Source of the DNA: Tetragonia tetragonoides
Lineage: Eukaryota > Streptophyta > Magnoliopsida > Caryophyllales > Aizoaceae
Direction of reading: 5' to 3'
Assembly: GCA_038025085.1 (NCBI GenBank)
Contig: CM076152.1
Coordinates: 29,267,501 to 29,331,500 of the forward strand
DNA: 64,000 nucleotides
Shown here: positions 12,252-24,808 of the stretch, piece after piece
Layout: every line of letters begins with the position of its first letter
Position numbering within the stretch: the first letter of the stretch is position 1
The notes under the pieces: model-generated
What the model was told of the DNA's origin: nothing
Seen by the model: the letters and a program-made list of their open reading frames with translations, nothing else
The model's database searches: none
Position numbers and translations under genes: made by a program

Positions 12252-13241
12252 GCTTTATGTTAGAAAGAAGAAAAGATAGACTCCTGACAGCCTGTGGTCA
12301 GGGTTACCTGCTTTGTTTATAGAGCGGTGCGTTGCTCTGCTTTGCGGATACTGACGTGACGCTAATTTTGATAGCCTCATCGTCAAAGGGCGTTGCGTTT
12401 CCCTGCTTTAATTGTAGCCAACGTGACGCTAATTTTGATAGCTTCAACGTCAAAGGGCGTTGCGTTGCCCTGCTTTAGTTGTTGTCGACGCGATGCTATT
12501 TTTGATAGGTTCGTCGCCAAAGAGCGATATGTTGCTCTACTTAAGTTGTGCCTGCAAAAATAAAATAAAGTGCCCGTGCCGGTAAAAAGTTAGATATAAG
12601 GCTCGCGCCTGCAAAAATAGATAATGCCGGGTCCCTAGGATAGGAAACCAAGTTGTGAGGGCAAAAGAGTCATTTTGGGTGAGATATTCAAATCTCTCGG
12701 GCTTCCAAAGGTCGAGAAATGCAATTCCGCGCCGAATTCAAACTCGTGGGCCCGCCCCGAGGGGGCAAACAGAAAAATCGGTTAGGCAGCCACGCGGACG
12801 GCCGCGGAGCGGTGGGCGGCCCTTACGGGCTCGCTCAGCGGCCAAAAGTGTCGTGCGAAGGCTGAATGAGAGGCCGCCAGGGCCAGCGGCCGGGCCGCTG
12901 AGCCTGGGTGGCCCTGAACCGGGCCGCTGGGCCGGTTCAGAGGCGAAAACGTGGTTTTTGTGTGAGAGGGAGCCGAATTTTGGGTCATTCTTCCCCAAAA
13001 TTTTGAGACTCTCTCTCTCTACCTCCATTGTTGCCCAATCTTCATCTCTTGCTCAAATTTGCTTCGTTTTGCTTGCATTTGCTTGGGTTTGCATAATCTT
13101 TGCATAATTTTAAGTTTATTAATGATTTCTCACAAGTTTGGAGTGAATTTGTGAGTGGGTTTTTGAAACCCTTGGAGAGAGAAAATCCGAATTTCTCCAA
13201 TTCTTGCTTGTTGATCTTTGCTAGCTTGTTCATCTTTCTTC
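12149..13241 (+). promoter_or_regulatory. Element C region between polypurine tract and PMD gene
   Basis: Equivalent to 9203-10264 of B. It holds the polypurine tract (12149-12166 on the minus strand), a 32-T run (12216-12247), the four-unit hairpin array (12321-12538), a GC-rich module (about 12780-12950) and a CT-rich leader (about 13008-13021) before the PMD start codon at 13242. Short ORFs in the GC-rich module differ between B and C in frame and content, so I do not call them genes. Confidence 0.55.
12321..12538 (+). repeat. Tandem hairpin array of element C
   Basis: Four units match those of B. The stems are 12321-12338 (AGAGC/GCTCT), 12387-12404 (AGGGC/tCCCT, one pair lost), 12454-12471 (AGGGC/GCCCT) and 12521-12538 (AGAGC/GCTCT). 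The third unit has the GC-pair form where B has the AT-pair form, with both arms changed. Confidence 0.72.
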
Positions 13242-15995
13242 ATGGCTCCCAAATTGGCTAAGAAGAGGAGTAGAAGGGCTGAGTTTCGGGAGGAGGTTGA
13301 AGAAATTAATATCTTCACCAAGGCTTTTCCTTCTCTTGTGAAGCCTTCAAAGAGGAAGCCTAATGTGGCTTTCCCTCAAGATAGGTACACTCGATCGGAT
13401 AGGATGCCCGACATTGTTTGGGATCGGTCGGAGTTGCTCTTTCGTCCGGGGACTCACTTGAGTTCCCGTGCTTCCAAGTTTGTGGTAAGCCTTAAACCTT
13501 AAATTCATAGGTTTTTTGCATTGAATTTAGTTTATATGCTTTGCCTTGAATAGAATTGTGTAGGAATTGTATGCAATTGTCAAGCTTGTAGCGCATGTGA
13601 TCTTGCGCGGCTTGAACGAACTTAGAAGCATGTTTAGGACTTGAACACTTGGTTGAAATGTGAAACTAAGAGGTTGCAATTTTGATGATAGGAACCCGAT
13701 GGTAATTTGAAGCCTCATGGCAATTATGGTTCTTCGGTGAGGCTTTTTAAGACTTTGCCCAAAGAGGTGGAAAGAGCGGTTTTGGGTGCGAGGTTCGGAC
13801 CCCTTTTAAAAGCGGCGGACTCGGTTGAGCGAGTCAAAAGGTGCATAGTCCGCTTGTCTTTGGAACATTTTTGGGATACTACCAACACATTCCATTTCCC
13901 TAATGGGGAGATGATGATCACTCCATCGGAGTTTTCCATGTTGACTGGGGTGCCTTGTGTGGGTACGCCCATTGTGTATGACGTTTCCATCTGGAGACGT
14001 AAGACCGAGATGGTGGAGTTGTTTGGCCCTTGGGGGAATACCTGGGGTCATCATTATCGTCCCTACAACGAGCTCTATGATGCTTTGACTGATGCGAGGT
14101 ACAAGAGGTCTACCTCGGTTGAGCAGAAGGTGAGGAAGTTTATCGCCTCCTTGCCACCACCATCTTTGGTGACAAGGGAGAGCGTATTCATGCTATTTAC
14201 CTCCCTAGCTTGCTGGATTGGGAGAGGGTGAGAGAGTACAACTGGGGGTTACCGGGGTACGCCAACCTCTTGAGGTGCATACGGTTTGCTTGCCGCGTGA
14301 ACGATGAGGGGTACAAGCAGACGACTCTTCCTCCCGTGAGCTTGTGCGGCTTTTGGAAGGCCTTGCAGGTGCGTTTTTGTTGTTTTTTTGTGTCTATTTT
14401 GGTGATTTGCCTGCTTTAAGTGTATGGTACTTAGCTTCATGTTTCGATGTAGCCTTGGTTCTTTGAGCATTTCCCGGACATGGAGCCCAAGGGCTGGGAG
14501 TTTACCTCGGTTTGTAGGGCGTGGCGTCATAGGGGTCCTGCGCCCTTTTCGACTCTCCAGCAGTACAGAGAGGCTCTCTTGCGCCTAGATTGGCACAAGG
14601 TAATGCAATTTTGCTTTTTGTTTCATGGTTTGTATTTCTTGCTGTGGAAATATCTCATATTGCATGCTTGTGTAGATTGACTACTTCCCTTGGGCGAAGT
14701 ACCATGGGTTGGCTCCGGATGCTGTTCTTTCGTCCAGGGCGTTAGACCGTCAGAGGATCCTGATTGCGGGCCCGTTTTCTTTTGAGTGGTACTTGGGAGA
14801 GCGGATCTTCCGTCAGGTTTACCCTGACGTGGCTGGCCCGAGGATTCCTTTGGATCCTACCTCGACCATGTTCTTGGTGAGGTGCTTGTCTCGTGATCAG
14901 GTTGCGGAGGCCATGGTAGGCTCGGATGCTATGCGGTATTTGAGGGAGCCTGCGGAGGACCTTGCGGGGCACTACGAGCAGTTCCGTCGTGATCGCCTCA
15001 TGCCTTCATTTGTGGGTTTGAAGGTAAGAATTTTATATTTTGCTTTTCTATGCCTTCCTTGCTTTGTTGATTACTAATCTCCTTTGCTTTGTACGAGCCT
15101 CGGGTTGATGATGTTAATGTGGATGTCCCGGATATGCGGGTCCGAGGTAGAGATTATGGCGGGAAGGAGTGCTGGGGAGAGATCCCGATGACAGAGGACC
15201 TTGATGAGGACATCCAGGGTCTTCCTCTTCCAGTTGGGCATCTAGGGGTAAAATTGTAATTTTACCTATTGCATGTGATTTTTGCTGCTTTTATGCTTGT
15301 ATTGACTTTTTTCTTTGCATAACTTGATCGTGAGCAGACCGGGAAGGTCTTCAAGATGATGCATACCATGAAGTCCTGGATTTCTCGAGCTCTCTCGAAG
15401 GGCACTTGCTTTATGGCTGACTTGGATAAGGTAAACTTGTTTTGCATCTTCAAAGTTACATGCTTTGAGAAATGTAACTTATATGTTTGGTGGGTTGCAG
15501 GTTGAGTATCGTCGACCCCTTCCTCGTCGGTCACGACAGGTGGTTATGTCTGATGATGAGGTCGTGAGCTCGCCTAAGCGTAGTCCTCCCCGTGAGAGGA
15601 GTCCTTGGAAAGAGAGGGAGCCTGTGCATCGAACGGATCATCCTGGTGGGAGTAGGATGACTCAGTTTGTGGATCCTACTCCTATGCCCATGTCGATGTA
15701 TCATTCTTATCCCGGGTATGCGGGATATGCTCCTTATGGTGGCCTTTACTACCAGCCGCCTTTCCCTGCTCCTATGATGCCTACCATGCCTCCTCATTCT
15801 TCGTGGGGGTATGATTCGAGTTATGCTGGAGAGGGGTGCTCGTATCGGGAGCCTACCCGTCATTCTTCCTTTGACCCTGGCCAGCTGGCGGCGTCGATCT
15901 TTGGCGATGAGCCTCGGAGGTCAGAGGATCACTTTGAGTTGTTCCATTCAGATGCCGATGCGGGTGAAGATTTTTATGATAATGTATTTGTATGA
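13242..15995 (+). pseudogene. Element C antisense PMD gene, seven exons, decayed
   Basis: The exons are 13242-13484, 13692-14368, 14453-14599, 14676-15023, about 15095-15247, about 15322-15430 and 15501-15995. Exon 2 carries the plant mobile domain signature around residues 'TNTFHFPNGEMMIT' and 'MLTGVPCVGTPIVYD'; exons 3-4 carry the rest of the domain. The last exon has RS dipeptides (about RSPPRERSP), then a Tyr/Pro/Gly/Met-rich tail ending DNVFV. Damage: exon 2 has a 4-bp loss near 14150 that shifts the frame, and the acceptors of exons 5 and 6 read gtac and ataa where B has gtag. Host PMD proteins (MAIL1, MAIN) are known in transposon silencing; what a transposon-borne one does is not known. 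Confidence 0.85.
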
Positions 15996-16766
15996 GATAC
16001 ATTCTTGAACATTTGTGTTGAACAAAATGTCCGGACTTCGCTTTGTAATATATTGCTATTTTATTGGTCCCTGCATACAATTGGGCTAATGCAAATGCAC
16101 AGGTAGTCAAACAAAAGCGCAAGTAATAACCATGTAGCAAAAAATGGTACAGCCAAAAAGTTAAAATTGGGTGTACCCTATCCCCCCTAAAAAAATGAAA
16201 AAAAAGAAGAAAGGGATGCCAAAAATGAAAGAAAATTAATAAGTGTAAAAGGGATGAACAAAATAAAAGACGATAATCATAAAAAAAAAGAGAGAAATAA
16301 AGAAATAGTGGAGTTCCCATAAATAATTGAGAAAATAATAGGAAATAGTAATAATAGAAGAAATACGAAACTGAGCCAAATCGGAGTCCAAAACGGTTAA
16401 GGAAAGTGTCCAAAACCGGGTAGAAGAGTGTTGTCTCGAAAAGGAGGCTCGGCGGCCAAAGGGGGGCGTTCAGCGGCTGACGCGAAGGAGCGGGGTCAAA
16501 ACAGGGGCCGCCAGACTCAGCGGCTGAGCCGTGGAGGCTGGGCGGCTGGCCGCTGGGCTGCCAAAACGGGGCCGCCGAGCCTTCGGCGGCTGCCATATGG
16601 GCCGCTGAAGCTTGTTTTCCGACGGGTTTCCTTATTTTCGTCTTTTTTTTGTGCGAGCCCTATATAAGCCTTGGGTTAGTCCGGTTTTGGGACATCACCT
16701 TCATAATTCTATAGCAATAGAGAGATTTTTAGAGAGAGAAACCTCCAATTAAATTAGAACTCAGCC
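15996..16766 (+). promoter_or_regulatory. Element C spacer and ORF2 promoter
   Basis: The end of the PMD gene is followed by an A-rich stretch (about 16140-16370), then a GC-rich cluster of GGCGGC/GCCGCT words (about 16440-16610), a TATA box tatataag at 16661-16668 and the ORF2 ATG at 16767, about 100 bp downstream. The same layout is seen in B (28542-29314). Confidence 0.6.
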
Positions 16767-18309
16767 ATGGCATGTTTTGAAGTTAAGTTCGATAAGTGGT
16801 CGCAATCTATCACCGCTGAAGAGAGGATGAGACTTGTGCCCTTTCACTTGAATGCTTTCTTCCATCTAAAGGAAGTTCAAGTTGTCTCCACCTTCTTGAG
16901 GCTGCGGTTGATTTTTGGGATGACAAGCTTCATGTTTTTAGGTTTGGGTATAACGAACTGTGCCCTCTTCCTGAAGCATTTGCTGCCATAATTGGGTTCC
17001 CTCGATCAAGCTCCCGCAACTCCATGGCTCGGGGCCAACCTTGAAGGTTATTATAAAAGGTATCTTGGTTTATCTGCAACACAAGTCTCTGCTGTGGCTA
17101 GAACCGGTGAGCTAAACCTTAATGGTGTAATTGATATCTTTTTCCCCAAGGTAAGGGATGATCATAACGAGACATATTATAGGCGTGCTTTTATCTTATG
17201 TCTCTTACATAGGTACCTCTTTGTTGGTGGAGGTAACAACGGTAAAACTTGTATGCTTAGAATTGTTGAACAAATTCAAAACGATTTTACCCCTATGTCT
17301 CTTGTTCTTGGTGAAACCCTAATGTGCTTGGATCGCAAGAAGCAAGAACCAACTCATGGTGGATGGACGGGAAGCCCTCTTCTCCTTCAAGTGAGTGCTT
17401 GAATAATTGCTTTGGATATAAAGTTTGAATCTTTAATGGATGTCTAACTTTAATTTTTTGTTTTGTTTGTTTGGTTTGCAGATATGGCTTTTGGAGCATA
17501 TGTGCTTCATTGAGAGACCAGCTAATGCACTCAAGTACCAACCAAAGCAGTTTCCTGCTCGCCGAAGGCTTTATTATGAATCCACCATTGATGAATGGCG
17601 TGGCTACCTTAAACCTTGCCCTTTGCTAAGATGGACTGTCAAGTGGTGGGGCTTAAAATCCGCAATCGGATGTAGCAAGGAGACGGGATATTATCAAGTC
17701 CTTGGTCTTTAAAATTTGACTTATATATTTCATAGCCGTATTATGCGGCAATATGGGAAACGCCAGATCATCCCACAGAAGGATATCGTTGTGCCTGCAA
17801 CCCGGGTTTTGACTATTAGTATGGTAAGATCATGGGAGTGTGCATGGGATCGTCGCCCTAAGTTGACTATTCCTCATATCAAGGCTCCGACGGAGATATC
17901 TTCAGCTTATGAGGCTTGGATGGATTGTAAGACTGCGGAAGGTCTTCGTGCATGCAGGAAATCCGAACACGATGACCTTAAGGCCCAGTCAGTCAAGGCC
18001 AGCTTGAGGCTTTCTAACCCTAATGATCCTAAAGGGAAGGGTAAACAAAAGGGAGGCAAGCATGTGAAAAGTGTTCTTAACCCAAAGGCCAAGAAAGCTT
18101 TAGCCAAGATTACTACTAAGCTAGAGGAGAAGCCCCAAATTCAGGCCAACGATCATGAGGCCTCTACTAGTGCTCCTCTAATGGAGGTTGAAAAAGAAGA
18201 AGAGCCCGTGGTTCGAGAGAGATGGGCTCCCAAGGAACGCGAAGTGGAAGGCCCAAAGGTTGATGAACCTATGGAAGATGTTGTCCCTACTACCGAAGCT
18301 ACGGAGTAG
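16767..18309 (+). pseudogene. Element C antisense ORF2 (DUF7745-like family), two exons, frameshifted
   Basis: Exon 1 is 16767-17390, with donor gtgagt after LLLQ, and exon 2 starts at 17482 (IWLLEHM) after a gtttgcag acceptor. The frame breaks near 16890 (FLRLRLIFGMT where the other copy keeps LLEAAVDFWDDK) and near 16990. A stop at about 17710 (LGL then TAA for LGLQN) also interrupts exon 2. The product would have an N-terminal globular region, a 'GNNGKTCMLRIVEQI' segment and a long charged Lys/Glu-rich tail ending EATE. It lies tail to tail with pol. Family assignment is from memory; function is unknown. Confidence 0.75.
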
Positions 18310-18743
18310 TCTATTAGAAAATACTCTTTTGGAGCATGTCTAGCTTAGGATTACCCCTTTTTTTTATTGCTTTAAATTCAATAAGAGTGATGTGCCCCCT
18401 TTTATTTTTAGTTAATTTATTTTTTATTGCTTAGGAATTGCCAAGTCTTGTAATGGACTTTATTATTATTTATTTATGGAGACATGCTCATTTTAATATT
18501 GCAACCTTGTGTTTATTATGTGCACAAATTTTAACAACTTTTGAATGCGAATTTGATGAAGGGGCCGGACCCAATTATAATTGGGTTGTCCTACGTATCC
18601 TTTTAGGGGAATCAGGGCACTCGTAATTCTTATCCGTTTTTTTTTAACATCTAATCCCATTTTTTTTATTTTTATTTTTATTTTTTTACGGGATTAGTTA
18701 GCCTCGTGTGGGCCTCTCGAAAGTGTTACATTGGGTGTCTTGC
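18310..18743. other. Element C convergent spacer with conserved block and perfect palindrome
   Basis: T-rich plus-strand 3' UTR-like sequence, then the conserved block at 18563-18629 (ggccggaccc, cctacgtatcc, gggaatcagg, tcgtaattc). Inside it 18569-18586 is a perfect 18-bp palindrome, ACCCAATTATAATTGGGT. Pol ends at 18744. I see no gene. Confidence 0.55.
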
Positions 18744-21700
18744 CTAAGCATAGAACCTTTTTAATTGATCCATGTTTATCCATTGACTAAATTCAATCCC
18801 GTCTAAATCTGCCAATCTTGCAGCGCCACCTGTTAAAATCTTTGTGATGATAAACGGGCCTGACCAGTTGGGTTGAAATTTGCCTCTTGGGTCAGTGACA
18901 TTTGCCCTTACCTCTTTAAGTACTAAGTCTCCAACCTTAAGGTCCCTCATTTTGAGCCTTTGGTTAAAGTGTATTGTTAGTCTGTCCTGATAGATTCTCA
19001 CATTGTGCAAATCTTGCAACCTTTTCTCATCCAGTAGGACTAATTGATCGTAGCGGGCTTGGACCCAATCTACTTCTGGGATTTGACTTTCTAACACGAT
19101 CCTTAGAGATGGGATCTCCAATTCGATTGGTAATACGACTGCCATTCCGTAAACCAGGGAGTACGGTGTTGCTCCCGTTTATGCGCGAACTGATGTCCTA
19201 TAACCCCAAAGTGCGAATGGTAGCTTGTATGGCCAATCACGATAATTTTCGAACATTCTTTCAATGATTTTCTTGATGTTTTTCTTGGCCGTTTCTACTG
19301 CACCATTTGTTTGCGGTCTGTAGGGAGATGACATTCGATCCTGGATCTTAAACTAGGCTAAAAGCTCGATTACTTCTTTCATGAAGTGTGACCCATTATC
19401 ACTGATGATTTCTTAGGGAACTCCGTATCTAGCTATTATGTTATTCTTAATGAACTTTACCACATGCTTTGCTTTGAGCTTTGCGTATGATTGCGCCTCG
19501 ACCGATTTGGTAAAGTAGTCGATTGCGACTAAGATATACTCGTGGCCCCCTTTTCGTGTTGGGGTTATTTTGCCGATGATATCGATCCCCCAAGCTGGGA
19601 AAGGCCAAGGTGAGGTGAAGGTATATAATGGGCTTTGTGGTAGGTGTTGTAGATTGGCATTGTATGCATCTTTTGACAAACTCACAACAATCTTTCTCCA
19701 TCGTTGTCCAATAATACCCGAGCCTTATTATCTTCCTAGATAGCATCATACCATTCATGTGCGGTCCACACACTCCTGCATGTACTTCCCTTAAGACTTT
19801 ATGGGCCGTTTTGGTACCTAGGCAGCGGAGGTTGACTCCGTTTGGGCTTTTCTTGTATATTTCACCCTGTATTTCCAGGAATTGGGGCGCGAGCCTTCTA
19901 TGTGCTTTCTGGGCTCTAGGGATAGAATCAGGAGGATAGAGCTGGTAAACAAGTAGATTTTTTATATCGGTGTACCACTCATCTTCTTCATTGTGGAACA
20001 CTTCCAAGGCGTCGCAATATGAAGGCTCAGATCTCCTTTGTACGCAGATGGGCATCATCCGAATGGTTTCGGTAATGTTAATCATGCTTGCTAACTTAGC
20101 CAAGGCGTCTGCGAATTGATTTTTTTCTCGTGGAAGGTATGTAAAGTGTATTTGATTGAAATACACTATGATCTTATCTAAGTACTCCTGGTAGAGTGCC
20201 AAGGATTCACTTTTAACCTTTCATATTTTGGAGATTTGGTTAATTATAAGTGACGAGTCCCCATAGACTCGGAGTGTCTTAATTCCAAAGCTTATGGCGG
20301 ATTGTAGTCCTATTATGCAAGCTTCATATTCGGCGCCATTATTTGTGACCTCGTGGTCCAGCTTGACTGAAATGGGTGTGCGTGCACCTTCGGGGGATAC
20401 TATCAGTATTCCTACTCCAAAACCCTTTTGGTTGGATGCTCCGTCGAAGTATAGCTGCCAAGTTTCTGTATCTAAGGTCATAACCCCTTAGTCTGGGAAG
20501 TGGTATTCGTCCTTGTGATCTGGTTCGTTTATGGCTTGGTCGGCCAGATATTCTGAAATAGCATGCCCTTTTATGGCTTTTTGATGTTCAAATTTGAGGT
20601 CGAACTCCGAAAGGAGGACAGTCCACCTTGCTATTCTACCATTTAGTATGGGCTTTTCGAATATGTATTTCAAAGGGTTTTTTCTTGATCTGATGTGGAT
20701 CGTGTGATGGAGCATGTAATGTCGTAGCTTTTTGGTAGTTGCTACTAGAGCTAGAAACGTCTTTTCCAGGGATGAGTAGCGGGTTTCATATTCCAGAAAC
20801 TTCTTGCTTACATAGTACATTGCCTTCTCTTCCTTATCTACTTCTTGGGCTAGCATGGCCCCCATTGACGTTTCTGTGACTATAAGGTAGAGTATTAAAG
20901 GCATGCCTGGGATGGGCGGTACTAGAACGGGTGGTTCGGATAAATAGGCTTTAATTTTGTCAAAGGCCTTTTGGCATTGCTCGTCCCATTCCGTCTTTAC
21001 CTCTTTTTTGAGTTTCTTGAATATGGGTTCACAAGTAATAGTTAGCTTGGAAATGAACCTGCTAATGTACTGGATTCTTCCTAGGAAGCCTTTTATTTCT
21101 TTTTTCCGTTTTCGGAGGTGGCATGTCTATTATGGCTTTGATCTTGGATGGATCAATTTCTATCCCTCTGGTGCTTATGACAAATTCTAGATGTTTGCCG
21201 GATGTAACTCCGAATGCGCACTTCTTGGGATTAAGCCTCATATTGTACTTCCTAAGCCTGTCAAAGAACTTTTGAAGTGAGGGTACGTGCCCTTTTCTGT
21301 CTTTGGACTTTATGATCATATCATCTACATACACTTCAGCCTCTTTATGCATCATGTCATGGAGTAAGGTCGTAGCGGTTCTTTGGTATGTGGATCACGC
21401 ATTCTTAAGTCCGAACGACATTACCGTATAGCAATAAGTGCCCCACTGTGTGATGAAAGTGGTTTTCTCTTCGTCCTCTTTGGCCATTAGGACTTGGTTA
21501 TATCTTGCGTACCCGTCCATGAATGATAGAAGGGTGTGTCCGGCGGTGTTCTGTACCAAGACGTCTATGTGAGGTAAGGGAAAGTCATCTTTTGGACTTG
21601 CTTTGTTCAGGTCCCTAAAATCTACACACATTCGGACCCGTCCATCCTTTTTTGGGACTGGGACAATGTTGGCTACCCAATCGGGGTACTTGGCCACTCT

Positions 21701-22135
21701 TATGAAGTCGGCCTCTAGTTGTTTTTGGACTTCCTCCTTGATCTTAAGAGCCCACTCTGGATTCATTCTTCTTAGCTTTTGTTTGACTGGTTTGTAGTCG
21801 GGGTTTAGCGGAATGGTATGCTGAGCAATTTGGCGGTCTATGCCTGGCATGTCCTTGTAGGACCAGGCGAAAACATCCGTATAATTCTTTAGGAGTGTTA
21901 CGAATTGTTCGCGTTCATTAGATGTTAAAGACAAGCCTATTTGCACGTGGCGAGGCTCATCATTAGTTGCAATGTTTATTGTCTCCGTTTCTTCGACTAT
22001 TGAAGTCTTTTGCTCATGTTCGATTAGTGCTTTAATAACTTCTTTCGTCAATTCCGTTATGTTTTCTGAATTATTAGTGGTGAGGCAATCCGAGTAAGCA
22101 AAATCGACGTTCATAATATTAATAGAAGCGGACAA
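18744..22135 (-). pseudogene. Element C pol: RT, two RNase H domains, integrase (degenerate)
   Basis: Minus strand: RT from about 21790 down to the YVDDM motif near 21325, native RNase H about 20540-20920, archaeal-type RNase H (LYFDGASN, NNGAEYEAC, VYGDSS) about 20090-20480, and integrase with HHCC region near 19690-19790, DYFTK near 19510 and C-terminal WSGPF near 18860. Damage includes a stop at about 21393 (GLKNA then TGA), a frameshift at about 21110, a stop at about 20488 (GAA to TAA), a TGG-to-TGA change near 20220, and an 11-bp loss near 19660 relative to B. The layout matches B and A. Confidence 0.88.
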
Positions 22136-24577
22136 TACATCAATGAAGTCATCGCTAAGGACCTTAGGAATAGACTGGGTGGACTACCCGATACTTCTAA
22201 GATAACAGACTCAGAATCAGACTCGCACTCAGAATCGGACTCGGAATCAGAAGTGGGCCCTCCTGTAGGGCCGTTGCGGATGGTGAACTTGTACTTGGCT
22301 CCCTTGACTGGAGTCCAATTCGTCTCGTGCTTCCAGGTGCTGCGGTCGGGCCCGATTGGGGCAATCAGCTTGGTTGGGTCGAATCTTTCATTGAAAAAGC
22401 ACAGTAAGGGGAAGTTTGGTAGATGTCTCGTCGTACTGAGGGCGCTCTTCGCCAAATAAAAGCCCAAAGTCGTTGGGTGCCATGTCATTAGCCCAATCTT
22501 TAGTGGATTGGCCCTCATTGGGAGGTATGGGTGTGTCTTCACTCATGAGGAAACAGTCTTGAAATGCCTCAAAGCCTGGCATTAGGACCCCGTTGATCGT
22601 GTATGGTTCAAGGAATCCATAGTAAGGGTATGGGTCGCCTTCCTGAAGGAATTGCCTGTTGAGGGTGAGGGGATAAGGATCCATGTTATGTGCAATGGGT
22701 TTGTTAGATGCAAGGGCCCTTTTCTTAGCCATCACATTGGATATGTAGGTCCTAACTTCTTGCCTTGTGGGCCTGTAGCCTAGCCCAAATAAGTCATTTT
22801 TGATCTTGGTGTTCCAAAAGGCTTGAGCTACCTTGGGATGAGGGCCCAAAGTGGTGCCTGGGAAGTGACCTTGCTTTTTGAGTAAAGCATTCACATTGAG
22901 TGTGAGCTCTATTTTTTCTATGAAGGCTATCTTCTTAAAACCCCATAGCTCTTCGTGTTGCTCATTACGTTCTATCATTAGGACTGGAGCTTTCTCAATC
23001 TGGGCTATCATAGTATCGGCGCAGACCTCCAAGGTGGATCCTGCTAGGGATAGTTTCACCTTTTGATGTAGAGTTGAGGCTACAGCATTTAAACCGTGTA
23101 ACCAGGGTCTCCTCAGGAGAAGGTTGAAAGTAGCCGGAATGTCTATCACATGGAATTGGACCATTTTCTCAATGGGCCCGATATTGATATTCATGGAGAA
23201 GGTACCCAATACGTTTCTTTTGGAATTATCATAGGCCCTTAACCCTTGTGCGGAGTGCGCGAGGTTGTTGCAGTCTATTTTGAGGTGTTCAACAGTCCTC
23301 AAGGGGCATACATTTACAGCCGAGCCATTGTCGACCAAAGTCATAGGGACTTGTCTCTGTTGACAGATTACAGTAAGGTAAAGGGCCTTGTTGTGGTGAA
23401 TACCCTCGGGTGGAAGGTCTTTATCAGAAAAGGTGATGGGCGTGGATGACTTTCCTTGGATTAGGAGGTTGACTACCTCTTCAGGAGTGGCATTTGGTGA
23501 AATGGTGGTTGCGTTCAAGGCCTCCAGCACGGCCCTTCTATGAGTGATAGAAGTGGTTAATAGTTGCCATATGGATATGTCGGCTTTTGTTCTTTGCAGT
23601 TGCTTGAGGATATTGGTCCCATCATGTTCTTTCGCTGTTTCCCTTTGGGCTGAATCCCTATTGGGGATGGCTACAGGCTCTACGGGTTGGATTTGAGATG
23701 GATCCATATAGATGTTTTCGGGCCTGAATTGGTGTCCCGATCTCGTAAGATAATTTAGAGCTTTGTCATCTTCTTCCTTCTCATCGTCGGAGATATCATA
23801 CCAGGCCTTGCCATTGGTTATGTCATGGACTTGAGGAGTCAACACATCTTCTGGATCAATATATGCCCCATTATCTTCCTCATCACTATCCCAAAGGCCG
23901 CAGACATCGAGCGTGGATCTTGGGCTTGGGTATGGTGGTATAGCCTGTCCAATAGGTGTGATCAAATAGGAGGGATCGAATCCTTCTTCGTTGTCAATAG
24001 CAAAAGAGTTCCCAAGGGGATTGTTGTTGTTACTGGGCGGTGGTGCATCTTTAGGCAATGGTATGGTGCCGTTGTCAAACAGATCTTGGATTTTATGCTT
24101 AAGGGTGTAACACTTTTCAGTATCGTGCCCACGCCCCCTATGGTATTTGCAGAATGCGGACTCATTCCAATATGGTGACCTTTTCTCTAAAGGTGGATCG
24201 GGGGTAGGCCCAATCGGGTGTAGATAGTCTCCTTTGATCAACTTATCTAGAGCCTTGGCATAGGTCATCCTAAGGGGAGTATACCTTCTTGGATGCCTAT
24301 CAGCTATGGCGTTCACTTCATTTCCTCTACTAGTGGAGGTATGGTTGGTACTGGTGTATTTCTTGTCTCTATATACACTTGTATTGTTGTTGTAAGTAAC
24401 TTTGTTCTTCCCCCTTTGGAGTTGGTCATCTTCAATGGCCATGCCTACTTCAGTTAATTGAGCATAGGTGGTTATGGGTTGAAACTTCATGTGTTCACGG
24501 TATTCAGATGCTAAGTTCTGGACTAGCATGCGGATTTGATCCCTTTCAGATGGGCGATCAATCATCTCGGCGACCTT
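22136..24577 (-). pseudogene. Element C gag (C-terminal part), protease and pre-RT linker
   Basis: From the truncation at 24577 the minus strand reads 'VAEMIDRPSERDQIRML', the end of the gag capsid region. A zinc-knuckle variant CKYHRGRGHDTEKC (C-x2-H-x4-H-x4-C) follows at about 24120-24165, then an acidic linker, and a retropepsin-like protease with active-site VDNGSAVNV near 23320-23345. A long pre-RT region ends in a Ser/Asp/Glu repeat (about 22200-22250). A one-base insertion in an A run near 22393 breaks the frame (LPLTVLFQ). Everything N-terminal to 24577 is missing. Confidence 0.85.
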
Positions 24578-24808
24578 GAGTAGAAATTGTGCAGGAATTG
24601 TATGCAATTGTCAAGCTTGTAGCGCATGTGATCTTGCGCGGCTTGAACGAACTTAGAAGCATGTTTAGGACTTGAACATTTGATTGAAATGTGAACCTAA
24701 GAGGTTGCAAATTTGATGATAGGAACCCGATGGGAATTTGAAGCCCCATGGTAATTATGGTTCTTCGGTGAGGCTTTTCAAGACTTTGCCCAAAGAGGTG
24801 CAAAGTGC
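24578..24808 (+). repeat. Second copy of element B PMD intron 1 / exon 2 start (duplicate of 10571-10801)
   Basis: 231 bp that match 10571-10801 with three differences by eye, including the AGTGC at its right end. It joins element C gag at a shared CCTT (24574-24577). It therefore marks the breakpoint of a tandem duplication rather than a normal part of C. Confidence 0.85.

Larger units (their letters stand above)
10802..24577 (-). mobile_element. Element C: Tat-lineage retrotransposon nested in element B, truncated in gag
   Basis: Same family as B but with an LTR subtype beginning gcgctaattgaaatattt. It retains the 3' LTR (10802-12148), polypurine tract, hairpin array, antisense PMD gene (13242-15995), antisense ORF2 (16767-18309), pol (18744 upward) and gag up to 24577. 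There it is joined through CCTT to PMD intron 1 sequence of element B. The PBS, the gag N-terminus and a directly attached 5' LTR are missing. Together with 24578-26303 this is best read as a tandem duplication followed by loss of one internal region. Confidence 0.85.

Noticed and set aside
15853..16596. 247-codon minus-strand frame
   Set aside because: It runs antisense through the PMD tail, an A-rich spacer and a GC-rich module, with poly-Phe/Leu composition; the equivalent in B is not conserved.
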